A stretch of DNA of 64,000 bases from Sphaerochaeta sp032144095 (GCF_032144095.1 NZ_JAVSNJ010000009.1:1-64000); one strand, 5' to 3'. Shown: positions 6,605 to 15,835, numbered from the stretch's first letter. The notes: a model not told the origin generated them from the sequence alone. Program-made: numbers and translations.

Positions 6605-7686
6605 TCCAGGATCCCGTACTGGGTACGTATCTCCTGGTACCGTTTCTTGATGACCGTATAGATGATGTCCAGCTTCTCGTCGTGGTGAATGAAGGCTGAC
6701 TTCATTGCATTGATCGTGATCTTCTCCAAATCCCGTAAGGAGAGGTTGTAGTACTCGACTGCAATCTCCATCTCCTTGGTGAGGTTGGTATCGCTCATCA
6801 GGCGGTTGTCGCTGCAGAGGAACACCCTGAACTTGTTTCTGAACAGGATGGGGAAGGGGTGACGGGCATAGTCTATGGCAACCCCGGTTCCCACATTGCT
6901 GGTAAGGCACATCTCCATGGGGATACGTCGGTCAAGGATGAAGTTGGCCAAGGAACCCATCTTCTCTATGTGGGTTGCCTCGATGTTCATATCCTCGATG
7001 AGGCGGGTGCCGTGTCCGATCCTATGCGCTCCACAGACCTGGATGGCCTGCCAGATTGACTCAACCCCAAAGGCTTCCCCTGCATGGATGGTTATGTTGA
7101 AATTCTTGTTCCTGATGTATTGGAAGGCCTCAAGGTGTTTCTTGGGGGGATGGCCACTCTCGTCCCCGGCAAGGTCAAACCCCACAACCCCCCTGTCACA
7201 GAAGGCCACTGCCAGCTCTGCAATGGCTAAGGAGAGTGCTGGACTCTGGTTGCGCATGGCACAGAGAATGAGCCCCGATGGCATGCCTGTCTCCTTCTTT
7301 CCCCGCTGCAGGCCATCAAGGACAGCCTGTACAGCATCTCCTTGGCTCAGGCCTTGTTGGGTATGCAGGTCAGGGGCGAAGCGAATCTCGGCATAGCATA
7401 CATGCTCTTTCGCAAGGTCTTCCACAGCCTCAAAAGCGACGCGTTCCAAGGCTTCCTGTGTCTGTAGGACACTGGTTGTTACCGAGAATGTCTCAAGGTA
7501 GAGGGTGAGGCTTTTCTGCTTGCATCCTCTGACAAACCAGTCTTGCAGTTGTTTTTCATTATCATAGGGAAGCTCAACGTTGTACTTCTTTGCCAACTCC
7601 AGGATGGTCCCTATCCTGAGTCCCCCGTCCAGGTGGTCGTGCAATTCCACTTTTGGCACTTGCTGGATAATTTCTTTTGTCAACAT
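6601..7686 (-). CDS. add: Adenosine deaminase
   Basis: A 361-residue zinc hydrolase of the adenosine/AMP deaminase family that converts adenosine to inosine in purine salvage. Metal and catalytic residues are visible: VELHDHLDGG (H16, H18), ITIHAGEAFG with its histidine and glutamate, HRIGHGTRL, and LCSDNRLMSDTNLTKE with the aspartates. The HDHLDGG form is a small variant of the common H-x-HLDG motif. The start at 7686 was chosen because the protein then begins MLTKEIIQQVPKVELH, as in relatives. TATGAT at 7693-7698 ends six bases before the ATG. GGAG also lies between, so either leaderless or weakly led translation is possible. The length is normal. Confidence 0.92.
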   Translation of the reverse strand: MLTKEIIQQVPKVELHDHLDGGLRIGTILELAKKYNVELPYDNEKQLQDWFVRGCKQKSLTLYLETFSVTTSVLQTQEALERVAFEAVEDLAKEHVCYAEIRFAPDLHTQQGLSQGDAVQAVLDGLQRGKKETGMPSGLILCAMRNQSPALSLAIAELAVAFCDRGVVGFDLAGDESGHPPKKHLEAFQYIRNKNFNITIHAGEAFGVESIWQAIQVCGAHRIGHGTRLIEDMNIEATHIEKMGSLANFILDRRIPMEMCLTSNVGTGVAIDYARHPFPILFRNKFRVFLCSDNRLMSDTNLTKEMEIAVEYYNLSLRDLEKITINAMKSAFIHHDEKLDIIYTVIKKRYQEIRTQYGILD

Positions 7687-7861
7687 GGCTCCATCATACA
7701 ACATACCTGTATTGTTGCGCAAATCGAAAATAGGACATTTCCCCTACGAATCCCCCAATTTTGTCGACTCGACCAGATCTCTCTGTACATTTTGCAAAAA
7801 AATTGAGATAATACAAGAAATTAAAGCAATTCTTTCCCACGTAGCAAGGAGATATTTTACC

Positions 7862-8374
7862 ATGGCAAAAAACATTGAGAGTCTGAACAAGAAACTGCTT
7901 GCAGCTGCCGTGTCAGCAACCAAAGTAAAGGAGATCAAGGCTCTTTTGGCTGAAGGTGCAGATATTCACGCCCAGAATGAGTGGGGTCTCACACCAGTCA
8001 TGCTTGCTGCCCAATACAACCCTTCTGCGAATGTGCTCAAGGCCCTGCTGGAAGCTGGGGCTGACATCCAGGAAGCCGAGCCAAAGTACCGCTCCAATGC
8101 CCTCCACCTTGCCGCAAACAAAAGCAAGAGTCCCAAGATCATAGCAGAACTGCTGGCTGCTGGCGCCGACCTCAATGCCCGCAACTACCTTGGGGAGACC
8201 GCCCTCATCCTCGCTGTCAATACCAATGAGGAGACACGTGTGGTTTCCGAGCTTCTGAAGGCAGGGGCTGACATCAATGCCCGTGACTATCAGGGCCATT
8301 CGGTCCTGGAGTATGCCAAGGCTGCCAAACGCACCTACATCATCACCCAGCTGAAGAAGATGGGTGCCTCCTGA
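7862..8374 (+). CDS. Ankyrin-repeat protein
   Basis: This 170-residue soluble protein has about four ankyrin repeats. They are visible as KALLAEGADIHAQNEWGLTP, KALLEAGADIQEA, ELLAAGADLNARNYLGETAL and ELLKAGADINARDYQGHS, each about 33-36 residues apart. There is no signal peptide or enzyme motif, so it is probably a protein-interaction module. AAGGAG lies upstream of the chosen ATG; the frame is open further upstream, but that part is not repeat-like. It stands alone between two minus-strand genes. The role is unknown. Confidence 0.85.
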   Translation: MAKNIESLNKKLLAAAVSATKVKEIKALLAEGADIHAQNEWGLTPVMLAAQYNPSANVLKALLEAGADIQEAEPKYRSNALHLAANKSKSPKIIAELLAAGADLNARNYLGETALILAVNTNEETRVVSELLKAGADINARDYQGHSVLEYAKAAKRTYIITQLKKMGAS

Positions 8375-8471
8375 CAACGTGGGTAGGTTCTTCTGTAGGA
8401 AGTTGAACAACACCAGAAACAGCAAGAGCCAACATTGAAGCAACCAAAGTTGGGAGAGGCTTACGAAACAA

Positions 8472-8498
8472 GAAGGGGATTCCAGTGGAATCCCCTTC
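8472..8498 (-). terminator. Terminator of proS
   Basis: A perfect 12-bp stem (8472-8483 with 8487-8498) has a 3-nt loop. On the minus strand TTGTTTCG follows. It lies 24 bp after the proS stop codon. Confidence 0.7.
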
Positions 8499-8522
8499 AT
8501 CATGCTATACCAAATCATGCTC

Positions 8523-10292
8523 TTATTCGTCTTTCTTCCACTCATGCTCCACGATGTTGGCATCGATCGCATCGGTAAGGCTCTTGATGAGGCTCTTCAT
8601 CTCCTGGGTAATGGTATCCAGGTCAAAGGAGAGTGTCTCTTCAAGATTGCTTCTGAGCTTTACCTCAACCTTGCCTTCCTTGAGCGAGCGGTTTCCAACG
8701 GTGATGCGGATAGGAAGGCCGATGAGGTCTGCATCGGCAAACTTCACACCGGCAGATTCTTTGCGGTCATCATAGAGCACTTCGATTCCACTCTCGGTAA
8801 GGGCCTTGTAGATGTTCTCTCCTACCTCGGGGTCCTTCACAAGGCTTACCAGATGGATCTGGTAGGGGGATGCGGTAATGGGCAGTGCCATGCCGACCTC
8901 GTCGGAATACTCCTCTGCAAGACAGGCAAGCAACCTTCCCACCCCAATTCCATAGGATCCCATGATGACAGGCTTCCTGGCACCGCTCTCGTCCTGGTAG
9001 AAGCAGTTCATGGCTTCGCTGTAGCGGGTTCCCAGCTGGAAGATATTGCCGACTTCGATTCCCTTTGAGGATGCAAGGGGCTCGCCACAGTGTGGGCAGA
9101 GCGTTCCCTTGGTCGCACTGGCAATGTCTGCAACCAGGCCGGTGTAGTCCCGTCCAAAGTTGGTGTTCAGAAGGTGGTAGCCTTCCTGGTTTGCCCCAGC
9201 TACCAGGTTGTTGCCCTTTGCAACAGAATCATCGACGACGACCAGTACATCAGCATCTGCTCCGATAGGGGAGCCGTAGCCTGGGACCATCTTCTTTGCA
9301 AGGATCTCTTCGGTATGGGCAGGGCGAAGGGCATTTGCCTTGCAGGCGTTCTGCAGCTTGTTCTCCTCCACATCCATGTCGCCACGAATGACGCCGACGA
9401 TCAGTTTTTCCTCTTCATCGCCATTTTCTGGGTCGATGAAGGTTCCTACCATGAATACGGCCTTGGCTGTCTGGTATGTCTCGATCTTGAGGAAGGCGGC
9501 TAGCTCGTCGATGGTCTTGCACTCGGGGGTAAGCACCTTCTCCAGGGCTTTCATCTCCTGCTGGTAGTAGGTCTTCTTGAAGGTGGCAACCTGGCGGTTT
9601 GCAGTGTAGCCGCACTCATTGCAGGTGATGATGGTATCCTCTCCGATGGAGGAGAGGTACATATATTCATGGGAGACCTTTCCCCCCATCATGCCACTGT
9701 CTGCACCAACGACGATTACTGGCAGGCCACAGCGGCTGAAGATCCTGAAATAGGCCTTGTAGTGCTCGGCATACTGCACTTCCAACCCTTCCTGGTCGCG
9801 GTCAAAGGAGTAGCTGTCCTTCATGGTGAACTCGCGTACCCTGATGAGTCCTGCACGGGGACGGGGGTCGTCACGCCACTTGGTCTGGATCTGGTAGACA
9901 AGCTGGGGAAGGCGTTTGTAGCTGTCGATCTCGCCACGGGCAATGTCGGTGACAGCCTCTTCGTGTGTCATTGCAAGCACCATGTCACGGCCACCACGGT
10001 CGACAAACCGGCTCATCTCCTTGTCGATGCTGTAGAAGCGACCGGTCTCCTTCCATATGTCGGCGGTATTGACCAGAGGCATGAGCATTTCCTGAGCCCC
10101 GATGTTGTCCATTTCCTCGCGGATGATCTGGCTGATCTTCCTGATCGAATTGAACCCGAAAGGCAGCAACGAGAAGACCCCGGCACCCATTTGTCGGATA
10201 AAGCCTGCACGAAGCAGATATTCATACCCCTTGCTGTCTGCACCGTTTGGTGCCTCACGAAGGGTCTTGGAAAATAATTTGGACATGCGCAT
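8523..10292 (-). CDS. proS: Prolyl-tRNA synthetase, bacterial type with editing insert
   Basis: A 589-residue class II synthetase that charges tRNA-Pro. Class II motif 2 is seen as KWRDDPRPRAGLIRVREF and motif 3 as GSYGIGVGRLLA. Between them lies the large insertion domain (about residues 225-400) that removes mischarged alanine, so this is the bacterial rather than the archaeal form. The C-terminal anticodon-binding domain contains VLYDDRKESAGVKFADADLIG. GAGGAG lies upstream of the ATG at 10292, which gives the usual MRMS start. The length is normal and the gene is a single unit with its own terminator. Confidence 0.96.
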   Translation of the reverse strand: MRMSKLFSKTLREAPNGADSKGYEYLLRAGFIRQMGAGVFSLLPFGFNSIRKISQIIREEMDNIGAQEMLMPLVNTADIWKETGRFYSIDKEMSRFVDRGGRDMVLAMTHEEAVTDIARGEIDSYKRLPQLVYQIQTKWRDDPRPRAGLIRVREFTMKDSYSFDRDQEGLEVQYAEHYKAYFRIFSRCGLPVIVVGADSGMMGGKVSHEYMYLSSIGEDTIITCNECGYTANRQVATFKKTYYQQEMKALEKVLTPECKTIDELAAFLKIETYQTAKAVFMVGTFIDPENGDEEEKLIVGVIRGDMDVEENKLQNACKANALRPAHTEEILAKKMVPGYGSPIGADADVLVVVDDSVAKGNNLVAGANQEGYHLLNTNFGRDYTGLVADIASATKGTLCPHCGEPLASSKGIEVGNIFQLGTRYSEAMNCFYQDESGARKPVIMGSYGIGVGRLLACLAEEYSDEVGMALPITASPYQIHLVSLVKDPEVGENIYKALTESGIEVLYDDRKESAGVKFADADLIGLPIRITVGNRSLKEGKVEVKLRSNLEETLSFDLDTITQEMKSLIKSLTDAIDANIVEHEWKKDE

Positions 10293-10377
10293 GCTGATAT
10301 GTCTCCTCTTATGGCTAGAACAACGCCCATTGTAACAAAACGGCCATCCCTTCTCAAGGTATGAATGTCAACAAGCT

Positions 10378-10406
10378 TTAACTCTTGGCTTCTTGCATGC
10401 TATACT
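10378..10406 (+). promoter_or_regulatory. Promoter of the aldolase-transketolase operon, leaderless layout
   Basis: TTAACT (10378-10383), a 17-bp spacer and TATACT (10401-10406) place the start on the ATG at 10413. No Shine-Dalgarno sequence is present. Confidence 0.6.
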
Positions 10407-10412
10407 CCGCCC

Positions 10413-11081
10413 ATGAATATCAGCAAATATGAGAAGGAACGCAGACAGGTTGCTGCGTTCATGACCCGGTTGTATGATCGTCAGCTCACGACCGCCAGCG
10501 GTGGAAACATCAGCCTGCGCATAAGCGATGAGCTGTTCTGTATTACCCCCTCTGCCTTGGACAAGGGCCTTCTCACCTTTGAGGAGATAGCGGTGGTAAC
10601 GATGGATGGACAGAACCTTACCCCTGACCTTCCGCTGAGCATCGAGACGGAGATGCACCGCCTCTCCCTCATTGCCCGCCCCGGTTGCCGCGCGATAGTC
10701 CATGCTCATCCCACCTACACCTCAGCCTTCACAGCGATTACCAAAAGCGGCATGTGTGCCATAGACACCACCATGATAGCTGAATCCTACTATATCCTTG
10801 AGAAGCCTGTGATGGTCGAGTATTGCCTGATGGGGACTGTCAACCTGGCTGAGCAGGTGGCCATACAGGCCTTCGACCACTCGGTGCTCCTGTTGGAAAA
10901 CCACGGTGCGGTTACCTTGGGCAAGACGATGCTTGAGGCCTTCGACAAGATGGAGCTGCTCGAACGGGCTGCCCAGATGACCGTCATAGCTGCCCAGATG
11001 GCAAGCCGTGGCTGTGATGTCTCAACCCTGGATGAAGCGCGTTGTGCCCAGCTGATGCGCATGAAATATGGAACCAAATAA
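10413..11081 (+). CDS. Class II aldolase/adducin-family protein
   Basis: This 222-residue zinc enzyme belongs to the L-fuculose-phosphate aldolase / L-ribulose-5-phosphate 4-epimerase family. TTASGGNISLR near residue 25 binds phosphate, IVHAHPTYTSAF holds two zinc histidines, and LLENHGAVTLG holds the third. It heads an operon with a split transketolase (12 bp to the next start), so it probably cleaves or isomerises a sugar phosphate feeding the pentose phosphate pathway. Whether it is an aldolase or an epimerase cannot be told. The start at 10413 lacks a Shine-Dalgarno sequence and sits exactly where transcription should begin. Confidence 0.85.
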   Translation: MNISKYEKERRQVAAFMTRLYDRQLTTASGGNISLRISDELFCITPSALDKGLLTFEEIAVVTMDGQNLTPDLPLSIETEMHRLSLIARPGCRAIVHAHPTYTSAFTAITKSGMCAIDTTMIAESYYILEKPVMVEYCLMGTVNLAEQVAIQAFDHSVLLLENHGAVTLGKTMLEAFDKMELLERAAQMTVIAAQMASRGCDVSTLDEARCAQLMRMKYGTK

Positions 11082-11093
11082 AAGGAGAAAGCA

Positions 11094-11927
11094 ATGCTTG
11101 ATGTAGACCAACTGAAGCAGAAAGCTTTGGAGATTCGAAAACTGACCATCGAGGAGATCGGGAATTTCGGCTCTGGCCATATTGGAGGAAGCATGTCCAT
11201 AGTCGAACTGCTGACCTACCTGTATTACCATGAGATGAGGCTCGACCCCTCCAATCCCAAGAAAGAAGACCGTGACCGGTTTGTCTGTTCAAAAGGCCAT
11301 GCTGGTCCTGCTGTATATGCAACCCTTGCAAGCAAGGGGTATTTTCCCATTGAAGAGCTGAAGACCCTCAACCAGGGTGGGACAAAGCTTCCCAGCCACT
11401 GTGACATGACCAAGACAAAAGGGGTCGACTTCACCGGTGGTTCCTTGGGTCAGGGCTTCAGTGCCGCGATAGGTATCGCCCTGGGCCAGAAGATACGCAA
11501 GATCGAGGCGAACACCTTTGTCGTCGTCGGCGATGGTGAGAGCCAGGAGGGCCAGATTTGGGAAGGGGCAGCGACTGCAGCCCAGTGGAAGCTCGGCAAC
11601 CTCATCGCCTTCACCGACTTCAACCGCCTGCAGCTCGATGGCTACACTGAGGACATCATCAGCATGGAAAACATCGACACCCGTTGGCTTGGGTTCAACT
11701 GGCATGTGCAGCGCATCAACGGCCATGATTTTGCCCAGCTTGACCGCGCAGTCCAGAATGCCAAGAAGGTGGTCGACCGCCCCAGCATGATCATCATGGA
11801 CACCGTGAAATCCTATGGATTCATCCCAGGGGAAGGTATATCGGGCAACCACAGCATGGCCTACGACATGAAGACAGCCACCAAGGCAGTGGAAGCCCTC
11901 TATGACCGTGAAGGAGGAAAGAGATGA
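11094..11927 (+). CDS. Transketolase, N-terminal (TPP-binding) subunit
   Basis: This 277-residue protein forms the first half of a split transketolase. It holds the thiamine-diphosphate site: GSGHIGGSMSIVELL near residue 22, KGHAGPA near 65, and the GDGESQEGQIWEGA to NRLQLDG motif (about 142-183) that binds the pyrophosphate through a divalent metal. It transfers two-carbon units between sugar phosphates when paired with the next gene product. AAGGAG precedes the ATG. Its end overlaps the next start by 4 bp, so translation is coupled. It is more like sugar-specific accessory transketolases than the single-chain housekeeping enzyme. Confidence 0.92.
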   Translation: MLDVDQLKQKALEIRKLTIEEIGNFGSGHIGGSMSIVELLTYLYYHEMRLDPSNPKKEDRDRFVCSKGHAGPAVYATLASKGYFPIEELKTLNQGGTKLPSHCDMTKTKGVDFTGGSLGQGFSAAIGIALGQKIRKIEANTFVVVGDGESQEGQIWEGAATAAQWKLGNLIAFTDFNRLQLDGYTEDIISMENIDTRWLGFNWHVQRINGHDFAQLDRAVQNAKKVVDRPSMIIMDTVKSYGFIPGEGISGNHSMAYDMKTATKAVEALYDREGGKR

Positions 11928-12871
11928 GAGATACCAGCACGATTGATAATATGAGAGATGCCGTCATGGCTGCCATCAGCGACCTTGCAACCGAGCATTC
12001 TGAGGTTGTCATGCTCGATGCCGACCTCTCCAGCTGCATCGGCTCCGGTTCGTTTTGCAAGGTATTTCCCAACCGGTTCTTCAACTGCGGGATTGCTGAG
12101 GCAAATATGATCGGGGTGGCCGCTGGCCTTGCCTCCATGGGCCTCGTTCCCTATGCCCACACCTTTGGCTGCTTTGCCTCCAGAAGGGCGTATGACCAGT
12201 TCTTCCTTTCGGTCGGCTATACTGGCCAGGTAGTGCACGTGGTCGGAAGTGACCCGGGCATCACAGCCCAGCTCAACGGCGGGACCCACATGCCCTTTGA
12301 GGATATCGCCCTCATCAGGCAGATCCCAGGGATCACCATCATCGACCCGAGCGATACCCAGAGCTGCTATGAACTGATGAGGCAGGCCTATGACCTGAAC
12401 AAGAGCTCCTATACCCGTGCTGCCAGAAAGGGTGCGAGCCATCGCTATCCTGTTGGCACCAAGATCGAACTGGGCAAGGGCATCGAGCTGAGCCAGGGTG
12501 AGGATGTCGGTATCTTTGCAACCGGTGAGGTGATGGTCAACGAGGCTGAGAAGGCTGTCCAGATCCTTGCAAAGAAGGGTATCAAGGCAACGCTGGTTGA
12601 CCTGCACACCATCCGCCCACTCGACTACGAACTCATCACCAAGGTAGCCAACCGCTGCAAGAGAATCCTTGTATGTGAGAATGGCCGCTATGCTGGTGGG
12701 GTAGGAGAGGCTGTGGCTGGCTATCTGGTAAAGACCACCCCTGTTCCTATGGATTTCGTCAGTGTGGGCGAGCAGTTTGGTGAGGTAGGAAAACTAGACT
12801 ATCTTGCAAAGGTATTTGGTTTCACAGCTGACAACATTGCAAAGAAGGCCGAGGAGCTGACCAGGCGATAG
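11924..12871 (+). CDS. Transketolase, C-terminal (pyrimidine-binding) subunit
   Basis: This 315-residue second half of a split transketolase includes the central Pyr domain and the C-terminal domain. The cofactor-activating glutamate lies in FNCGIAEANMIGVAAGLA near residue 55. VHVVGSDPGITAQLNGGTHMPFED around 105-125 lines the substrate channel, and the last 130 residues form the C domain (ATGEVMVNEAEKAV). The start codon overlaps the stop of the preceding subunit (ATGA). A terminator follows at 12894. Length and motifs are intact, so an active enzyme is expected. Confidence 0.92.
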   Translation: MRDTSTIDNMRDAVMAAISDLATEHSEVVMLDADLSSCIGSGSFCKVFPNRFFNCGIAEANMIGVAAGLASMGLVPYAHTFGCFASRRAYDQFFLSVGYTGQVVHVVGSDPGITAQLNGGTHMPFEDIALIRQIPGITIIDPSDTQSCYELMRQAYDLNKSSYTRAARKGASHRYPVGTKIELGKGIELSQGEDVGIFATGEVMVNEAEKAVQILAKKGIKATLVDLHTIRPLDYELITKVANRCKRILVCENGRYAGGVGEAVAGYLVKTTPVPMDFVSVGEQFGEVGKLDYLAKVFGFTADNIAKKAEELTRR

Positions 12872-12893
12872 GGGTGCATTGATTGGAAAGTAG

Positions 12894-12938
12894 AAAAGCA
12901 GGCCAGAGATTCCAGGAGGAACCACTGGCCTGTTTTCT
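12894..12938 (+). terminator. Terminator of the aldolase-transketolase operon
   Basis: The stem is CAGGCCAG/CTGGCCTG (12899-12906 with 12925-12932), extended by A-T pairs, and is followed by GTTTTCTCT. Confidence 0.75.
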
Positions 12939-12978
12939 CTCCTACTGCTAAGGCCCTATCCATGGTACAATCACCCAC

Positions 12979-13707
12979 ATGAAACTAGAATTGGAAACCA
13001 TCCCTGTATGGGATGGAGTAAAAAGCAGCAGTGAATGCTATATCTGTGACCTGATGGCTGAGGCCCAACGCTATGCCATCTCCTTCTACCTGGGTAATTC
13101 GGTGATGAATCCCGAGACCCGGGTTCGCGTCAATGAGCACGGCTTCTGCCCCAAGCATGCCCAGATGCTCGTTGCTGCCAACAAGCCGCAGGGTGTCGCC
13201 CTCATGACCGATACCTATCTGGCGATGACCCGCACCAAACTTGAGAAACCGTTCAACGCTCTCTTGGGTGCAAAGAGTGCCAGGCAGGCCAAGAAGGCGA
13301 TCGACCAGTTCAGCGAACAGTTTGCCGATCGGGAAAAGGGATGCCTCATCTGCACTTCGATGCAGGACCGCTTGGACCGGTACTACTACACTACTGCATA
13401 CCTCTGGGGCCAGGATGAAGCTTTTCGGGAGGCCCTTTCCGAAAGCAAGGGGTTCTGCCTCCATCACTACCAAGGTCTGCTGGAGAAATCGAAGGAAGCG
13501 CTTTCCTCCTCTGTCCAGCCGGGCTTTGTCCGTGCCCTTACCGAGCTGGAACTGAAAAACCTCGACAGGATAGCCAAGGATGTCTACTGGATGACCCAGA
13601 AGTACAAGTCAGAGAACATGGACAAGGATTGGCTTGGTTGTGAGGATGCCCACAAGCGTGGGGTGGACAAGATGACCGGCAAACATAGGGTCATTGACCC
13701 TCTGTGA
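12979..13707 (+). CDS. DUF6062-like cysteine-rich protein
   Basis: This 242-residue soluble protein has two repeated Cys/His modules. ECYICDLM with GFCPKHAQM lies in the first third and GCLICTSM with GFCLHHYQG in the second. Each looks like a C-x2-C plus C-x2-H metal site. The pattern and the ETIPVWDG start resemble the DUF6062 family, whose function is unknown; zinc-dependent structure or nucleic-acid binding are guesses. TACAAT at 12966-12971 lies seven bases before the ATG with no Shine-Dalgarno sequence, another probable leaderless mRNA. The 3' end overlaps the convergent gene by 17 bp. Confidence 0.75.
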   Translation: MKLELETIPVWDGVKSSSECYICDLMAEAQRYAISFYLGNSVMNPETRVRVNEHGFCPKHAQMLVAANKPQGVALMTDTYLAMTRTKLEKPFNALLGAKSARQAKKAIDQFSEQFADREKGCLICTSMQDRLDRYYYTTAYLWGQDEAFREALSESKGFCLHHYQGLLEKSKEALSSSVQPGFVRALTELELKNLDRIAKDVYWMTQKYKSENMDKDWLGCEDAHKRGVDKMTGKHRVIDPL

Positions 13708-14293
13708 CCTTGGTAGGTTTCTGTTTCTTCTTGGGCTTGCGCTTGGTCGGTATGTTCAGCGAGAGCTGGAGGTGATTTTCCTCTCCTTCAAGTTCCCGTT
13801 GCTTTAGCAGTGATGAGGTGTGCCCACTTCTGCTGAAATGGAAGTAGTCGAGCTTCTCCCCGTTTGAACGGTAGATGAGGATGTAGTCTTTCTGGTGGAG
13901 GAAGGCTACACCCAACACAAGGTTGCACCCCTCTTTTTCCAGTCTTCGCAACTCCTCAAGCTGCTGCTTTCCCAGATAGTCCTGGTTGAAGAGGATGGCC
14001 AGTGGCCGGTTTTCCTTCCTGTCATGGAGGAGGATGTCCACCTTGTCATTCCCAACCGAGGCAGAGAGGTCTATCTTCATGTTCTGGGGCAGGGTGAGGT
14101 AGCTTTTGCTGCTGGGGTCGAGGGAGAACCCGAGAACCTTGCAGAGGGTCCTGTGCAGGTGTGATGCAAATGTGTGGGCAATACTGACCTTTGCCTTTGG
14201 CCATGCGAAGAGCTCCCCGTCCTCCTCTATGAGGTGTTTCAGGGCCTCTTCAAATGCTTCGAACAACTGTATGTTGGTGTATTGCCTACTCAT
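13691..14293 (-). CDS. Hypothetical protein, possible degenerate nuclease-like fold
   Basis: This 200-residue soluble protein is not one I recognise. It has an acidic helical start (LFEAFEEALKHLIEED), a central part that reads like the beta core of a restriction-type domain (GNDKVDILLHDRKENRPLAILFN), and a very basic lysine-rich tail ending PKKKQKPTK. The core resembles proteins that predict type I restriction N-terminal folds, but no complete catalytic D-E-x-K set is obvious. It lies 9 bp downstream of the OsmC gene on the same strand, so it is probably co-transcribed. AGGAT precedes the ATG. The basic tail suggests nucleic-acid binding. Confidence 0.6.
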   Translation of the reverse strand: MSRQYTNIQLFEAFEEALKHLIEEDGELFAWPKAKVSIAHTFASHLHRTLCKVLGFSLDPSSKSYLTLPQNMKIDLSASVGNDKVDILLHDRKENRPLAILFNQDYLGKQQLEELRRLEKEGCNLVLGVAFLHQKDYILIYRSNGEKLDYFHFSRSGHTSSLLKQRELEGEENHLQLSLNIPTKRKPKKKQKPTKVTEGQ

Positions 14294-14302
14294 CTGTCGA
14301 TC

Positions 14303-14683
14303 CTACTTGAAGTCCACTGACCAGTGCATCTCACTGACCTTGGATATGGTCTGGAATATGGAGCAGTACCTGGTGGCCGTCTCGAATGCCTTGAGGAACT
14401 TCTTCTCGTCGACAACACCGGTGGCAGTTGCGGCGATCGTGCACTGCTCAAGGGTAGTGGGGCTCTCTTCCCGCTTGGTCCCGTCTATTTCAAAGGAGAC
14501 ATGTTCCCAGGAGACTTTCATCTTGACAGCCAGGTCCACGAAGGTGCTGAACAGGCAGCCTGAGAGGGCTCCCAAAAGGTAGTCGTAGGGAGATGTCTCC
14601 CCGATGGTAAATGTTTCGCCCTTATCGGTGGTGAACTGGTGGGTACCAGGTACGAAATCTGCACGTATATGTTTTTTGCTCAT
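14303..14683 (-). CDS. OsmC/Ohr-family protein
   Basis: This 126-residue protein has the OsmC fold. Members reduce organic or fatty-acid hydroperoxides using two cysteines. The first is seen in LLGALSGCLFSTF (near residue 50) and the second in ATRYCSIFQTIS (near residue 110). It is therefore likely to be a thiol peroxidase against oxidative stress, useful in an anaerobe. AAGGAG lies upstream of the ATG. It is followed after 9 bp by the hypothetical gene and preceded, 32 bp away, by the CDF transporter gene. Confidence 0.88.
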   Translation of the reverse strand: MSKKHIRADFVPGTHQFTTDKGETFTIGETSPYDYLLGALSGCLFSTFVDLAVKMKVSWEHVSFEIDGTKREESPTTLEQCTIAATATGVVDEKKFLKAFETATRYCSIFQTISKVSEMHWSVDFK

Positions 14684-14715
14684 AGGTAACTCCTTGATGT
14701 CCCTAGTATAGCCCG

Positions 14716-15636
14716 TTATACCCTTTGAGTTCCAGTGAATTTGTCCTTTGCCGGGTTAACATGTACCATGCAGTGCTTTACCTGGGGGAAGTTGATCTCA
14801 ATTGCGTGGTGAACCCTCTCTGCAATGGCATGAGCCTGAATCAGGCTTTGGTTCCCTTCGGCTAGGATTTCCACATCAACATAGGCCCTGGAGCCAAACA
14901 TGCGGGTCTGCAGCAGGTCGACGCGCAGCACACCTTGCTGGTCCTCGACAACCTTGCGTATCTCTTGGACAACCTCGTCGGGACAGGCGTGGTCGACCAT
15001 CTTGTACATGCCGTCATTGAAGATGTCCAGCCCTACCTTGAAGATGAACAGGGATATCACTATGGCGGCGATCGAGTCGGCAACGGGGATGCCAAGGCGG
15101 GAGCCGATGATGCCGATCAGGCCTGCCGAGGTTGCCAGGACATCACTTTGGGAGTCGCTGGCTGAAGCCATCAAGGCAGAGGAGCCGGTCTTCTTGGCAG
15201 CACTTCTGGTATAGAGGAACATGATCTCCTTGATGATGATGGACCCGATGGCAGCGATGGCAGCCAGCACCCCAGGGATTGGGAGGTGTTTGTACGACCC
15301 CGTAAAGATTTTCCCCACGCCCTCGACGAAGAGGCCGACACCAAGGGCCATGACAATGCCGGAAACCAGGATGGAGGCGACACATTCAAGCCGTTCGTGG
15401 CCATACTGGTGGTGTTCGTCAGACTCCTTGGCAGCGGCCGACACCCCGATGATCACTATGACAGAACCCACCACATCACTGGCATTGTTGATGCCGTCGT
15501 TGATCATGGCTGCCGAGTGGGCGATAAATCCTATGGCAAGTTTTGACACCGAGAGGAAGGCATTCATGAAGATGTTTGTCCGTGAGGTGTTCATTGCAAG
15601 TTTATGGTTTTTGTCTTGGGTCAATCTGTTGGGCAT
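14716..15636 (-). CDS. Cation diffusion facilitator (CDF) metal exporter
   Basis: This 306-residue inner-membrane transporter exports divalent metal ions by proton antiport. It has about six transmembrane helices followed by a cytosolic ferredoxin-like domain (VRVDLLQTRMFGSRAYVDVEI). The first metal site reads NDGINNASD, that is D-x2-N-x3-D, where zinc transporters usually have histidine at the third position, so specificity may be for manganese or iron. The frame is open to 15729. The start at 15636 was chosen because the preceding residues are not family-like and a perfect TTGACA lies at 15705-15710, with its predicted start downstream of the longer frame's first ATGs. The ribosome site (AGGAG) is unusually close to the ATG, so the start is uncertain. 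Confidence 0.85.
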   Translation of the reverse strand: MPNRLTQDKNHKLAMNTSRTNIFMNAFLSVSKLAIGFIAHSAAMINDGINNASDVVGSVIVIIGVSAAAKESDEHHQYGHERLECVASILVSGIVMALGVGLFVEGVGKIFTGSYKHLPIPGVLAAIAAIGSIIIKEIMFLYTRSAAKKTGSSALMASASDSQSDVLATSAGLIGIIGSRLGIPVADSIAAIVISLFIFKVGLDIFNDGMYKMVDHACPDEVVQEIRKVVEDQQGVLRVDLLQTRMFGSRAYVDVEILAEGNQSLIQAHAIAERVHHAIEINFPQVKHCMVHVNPAKDKFTGTQRV

Positions 15637-15835
15637 CTCCTGTAATCCAGTGCAAGAATCCTTACACTTTTGTATCGCTCCAACGTACTCGCTGTCCATT
15701 GCTTTGTCAAGCAAAGACCGGAAGGGCAAGGAACTGTTGCCTGGTAGCGCAGTGTTTTTTGTTTTGGGTCTAGCCCTTTTCCCTATTTCAGATTTGGAAC
15801 ATAGCCTTTCCTAGATGCAAATTCAAACAATTACA

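Noticed and set aside
10385..10398. TTGG...TTGCAT before the aldolase gene, resembling a sigma-54 promoter
   Set aside because: GG and GC are only 8 bp apart instead of 12. TATACT fits a sigma-70-type promoter instead.
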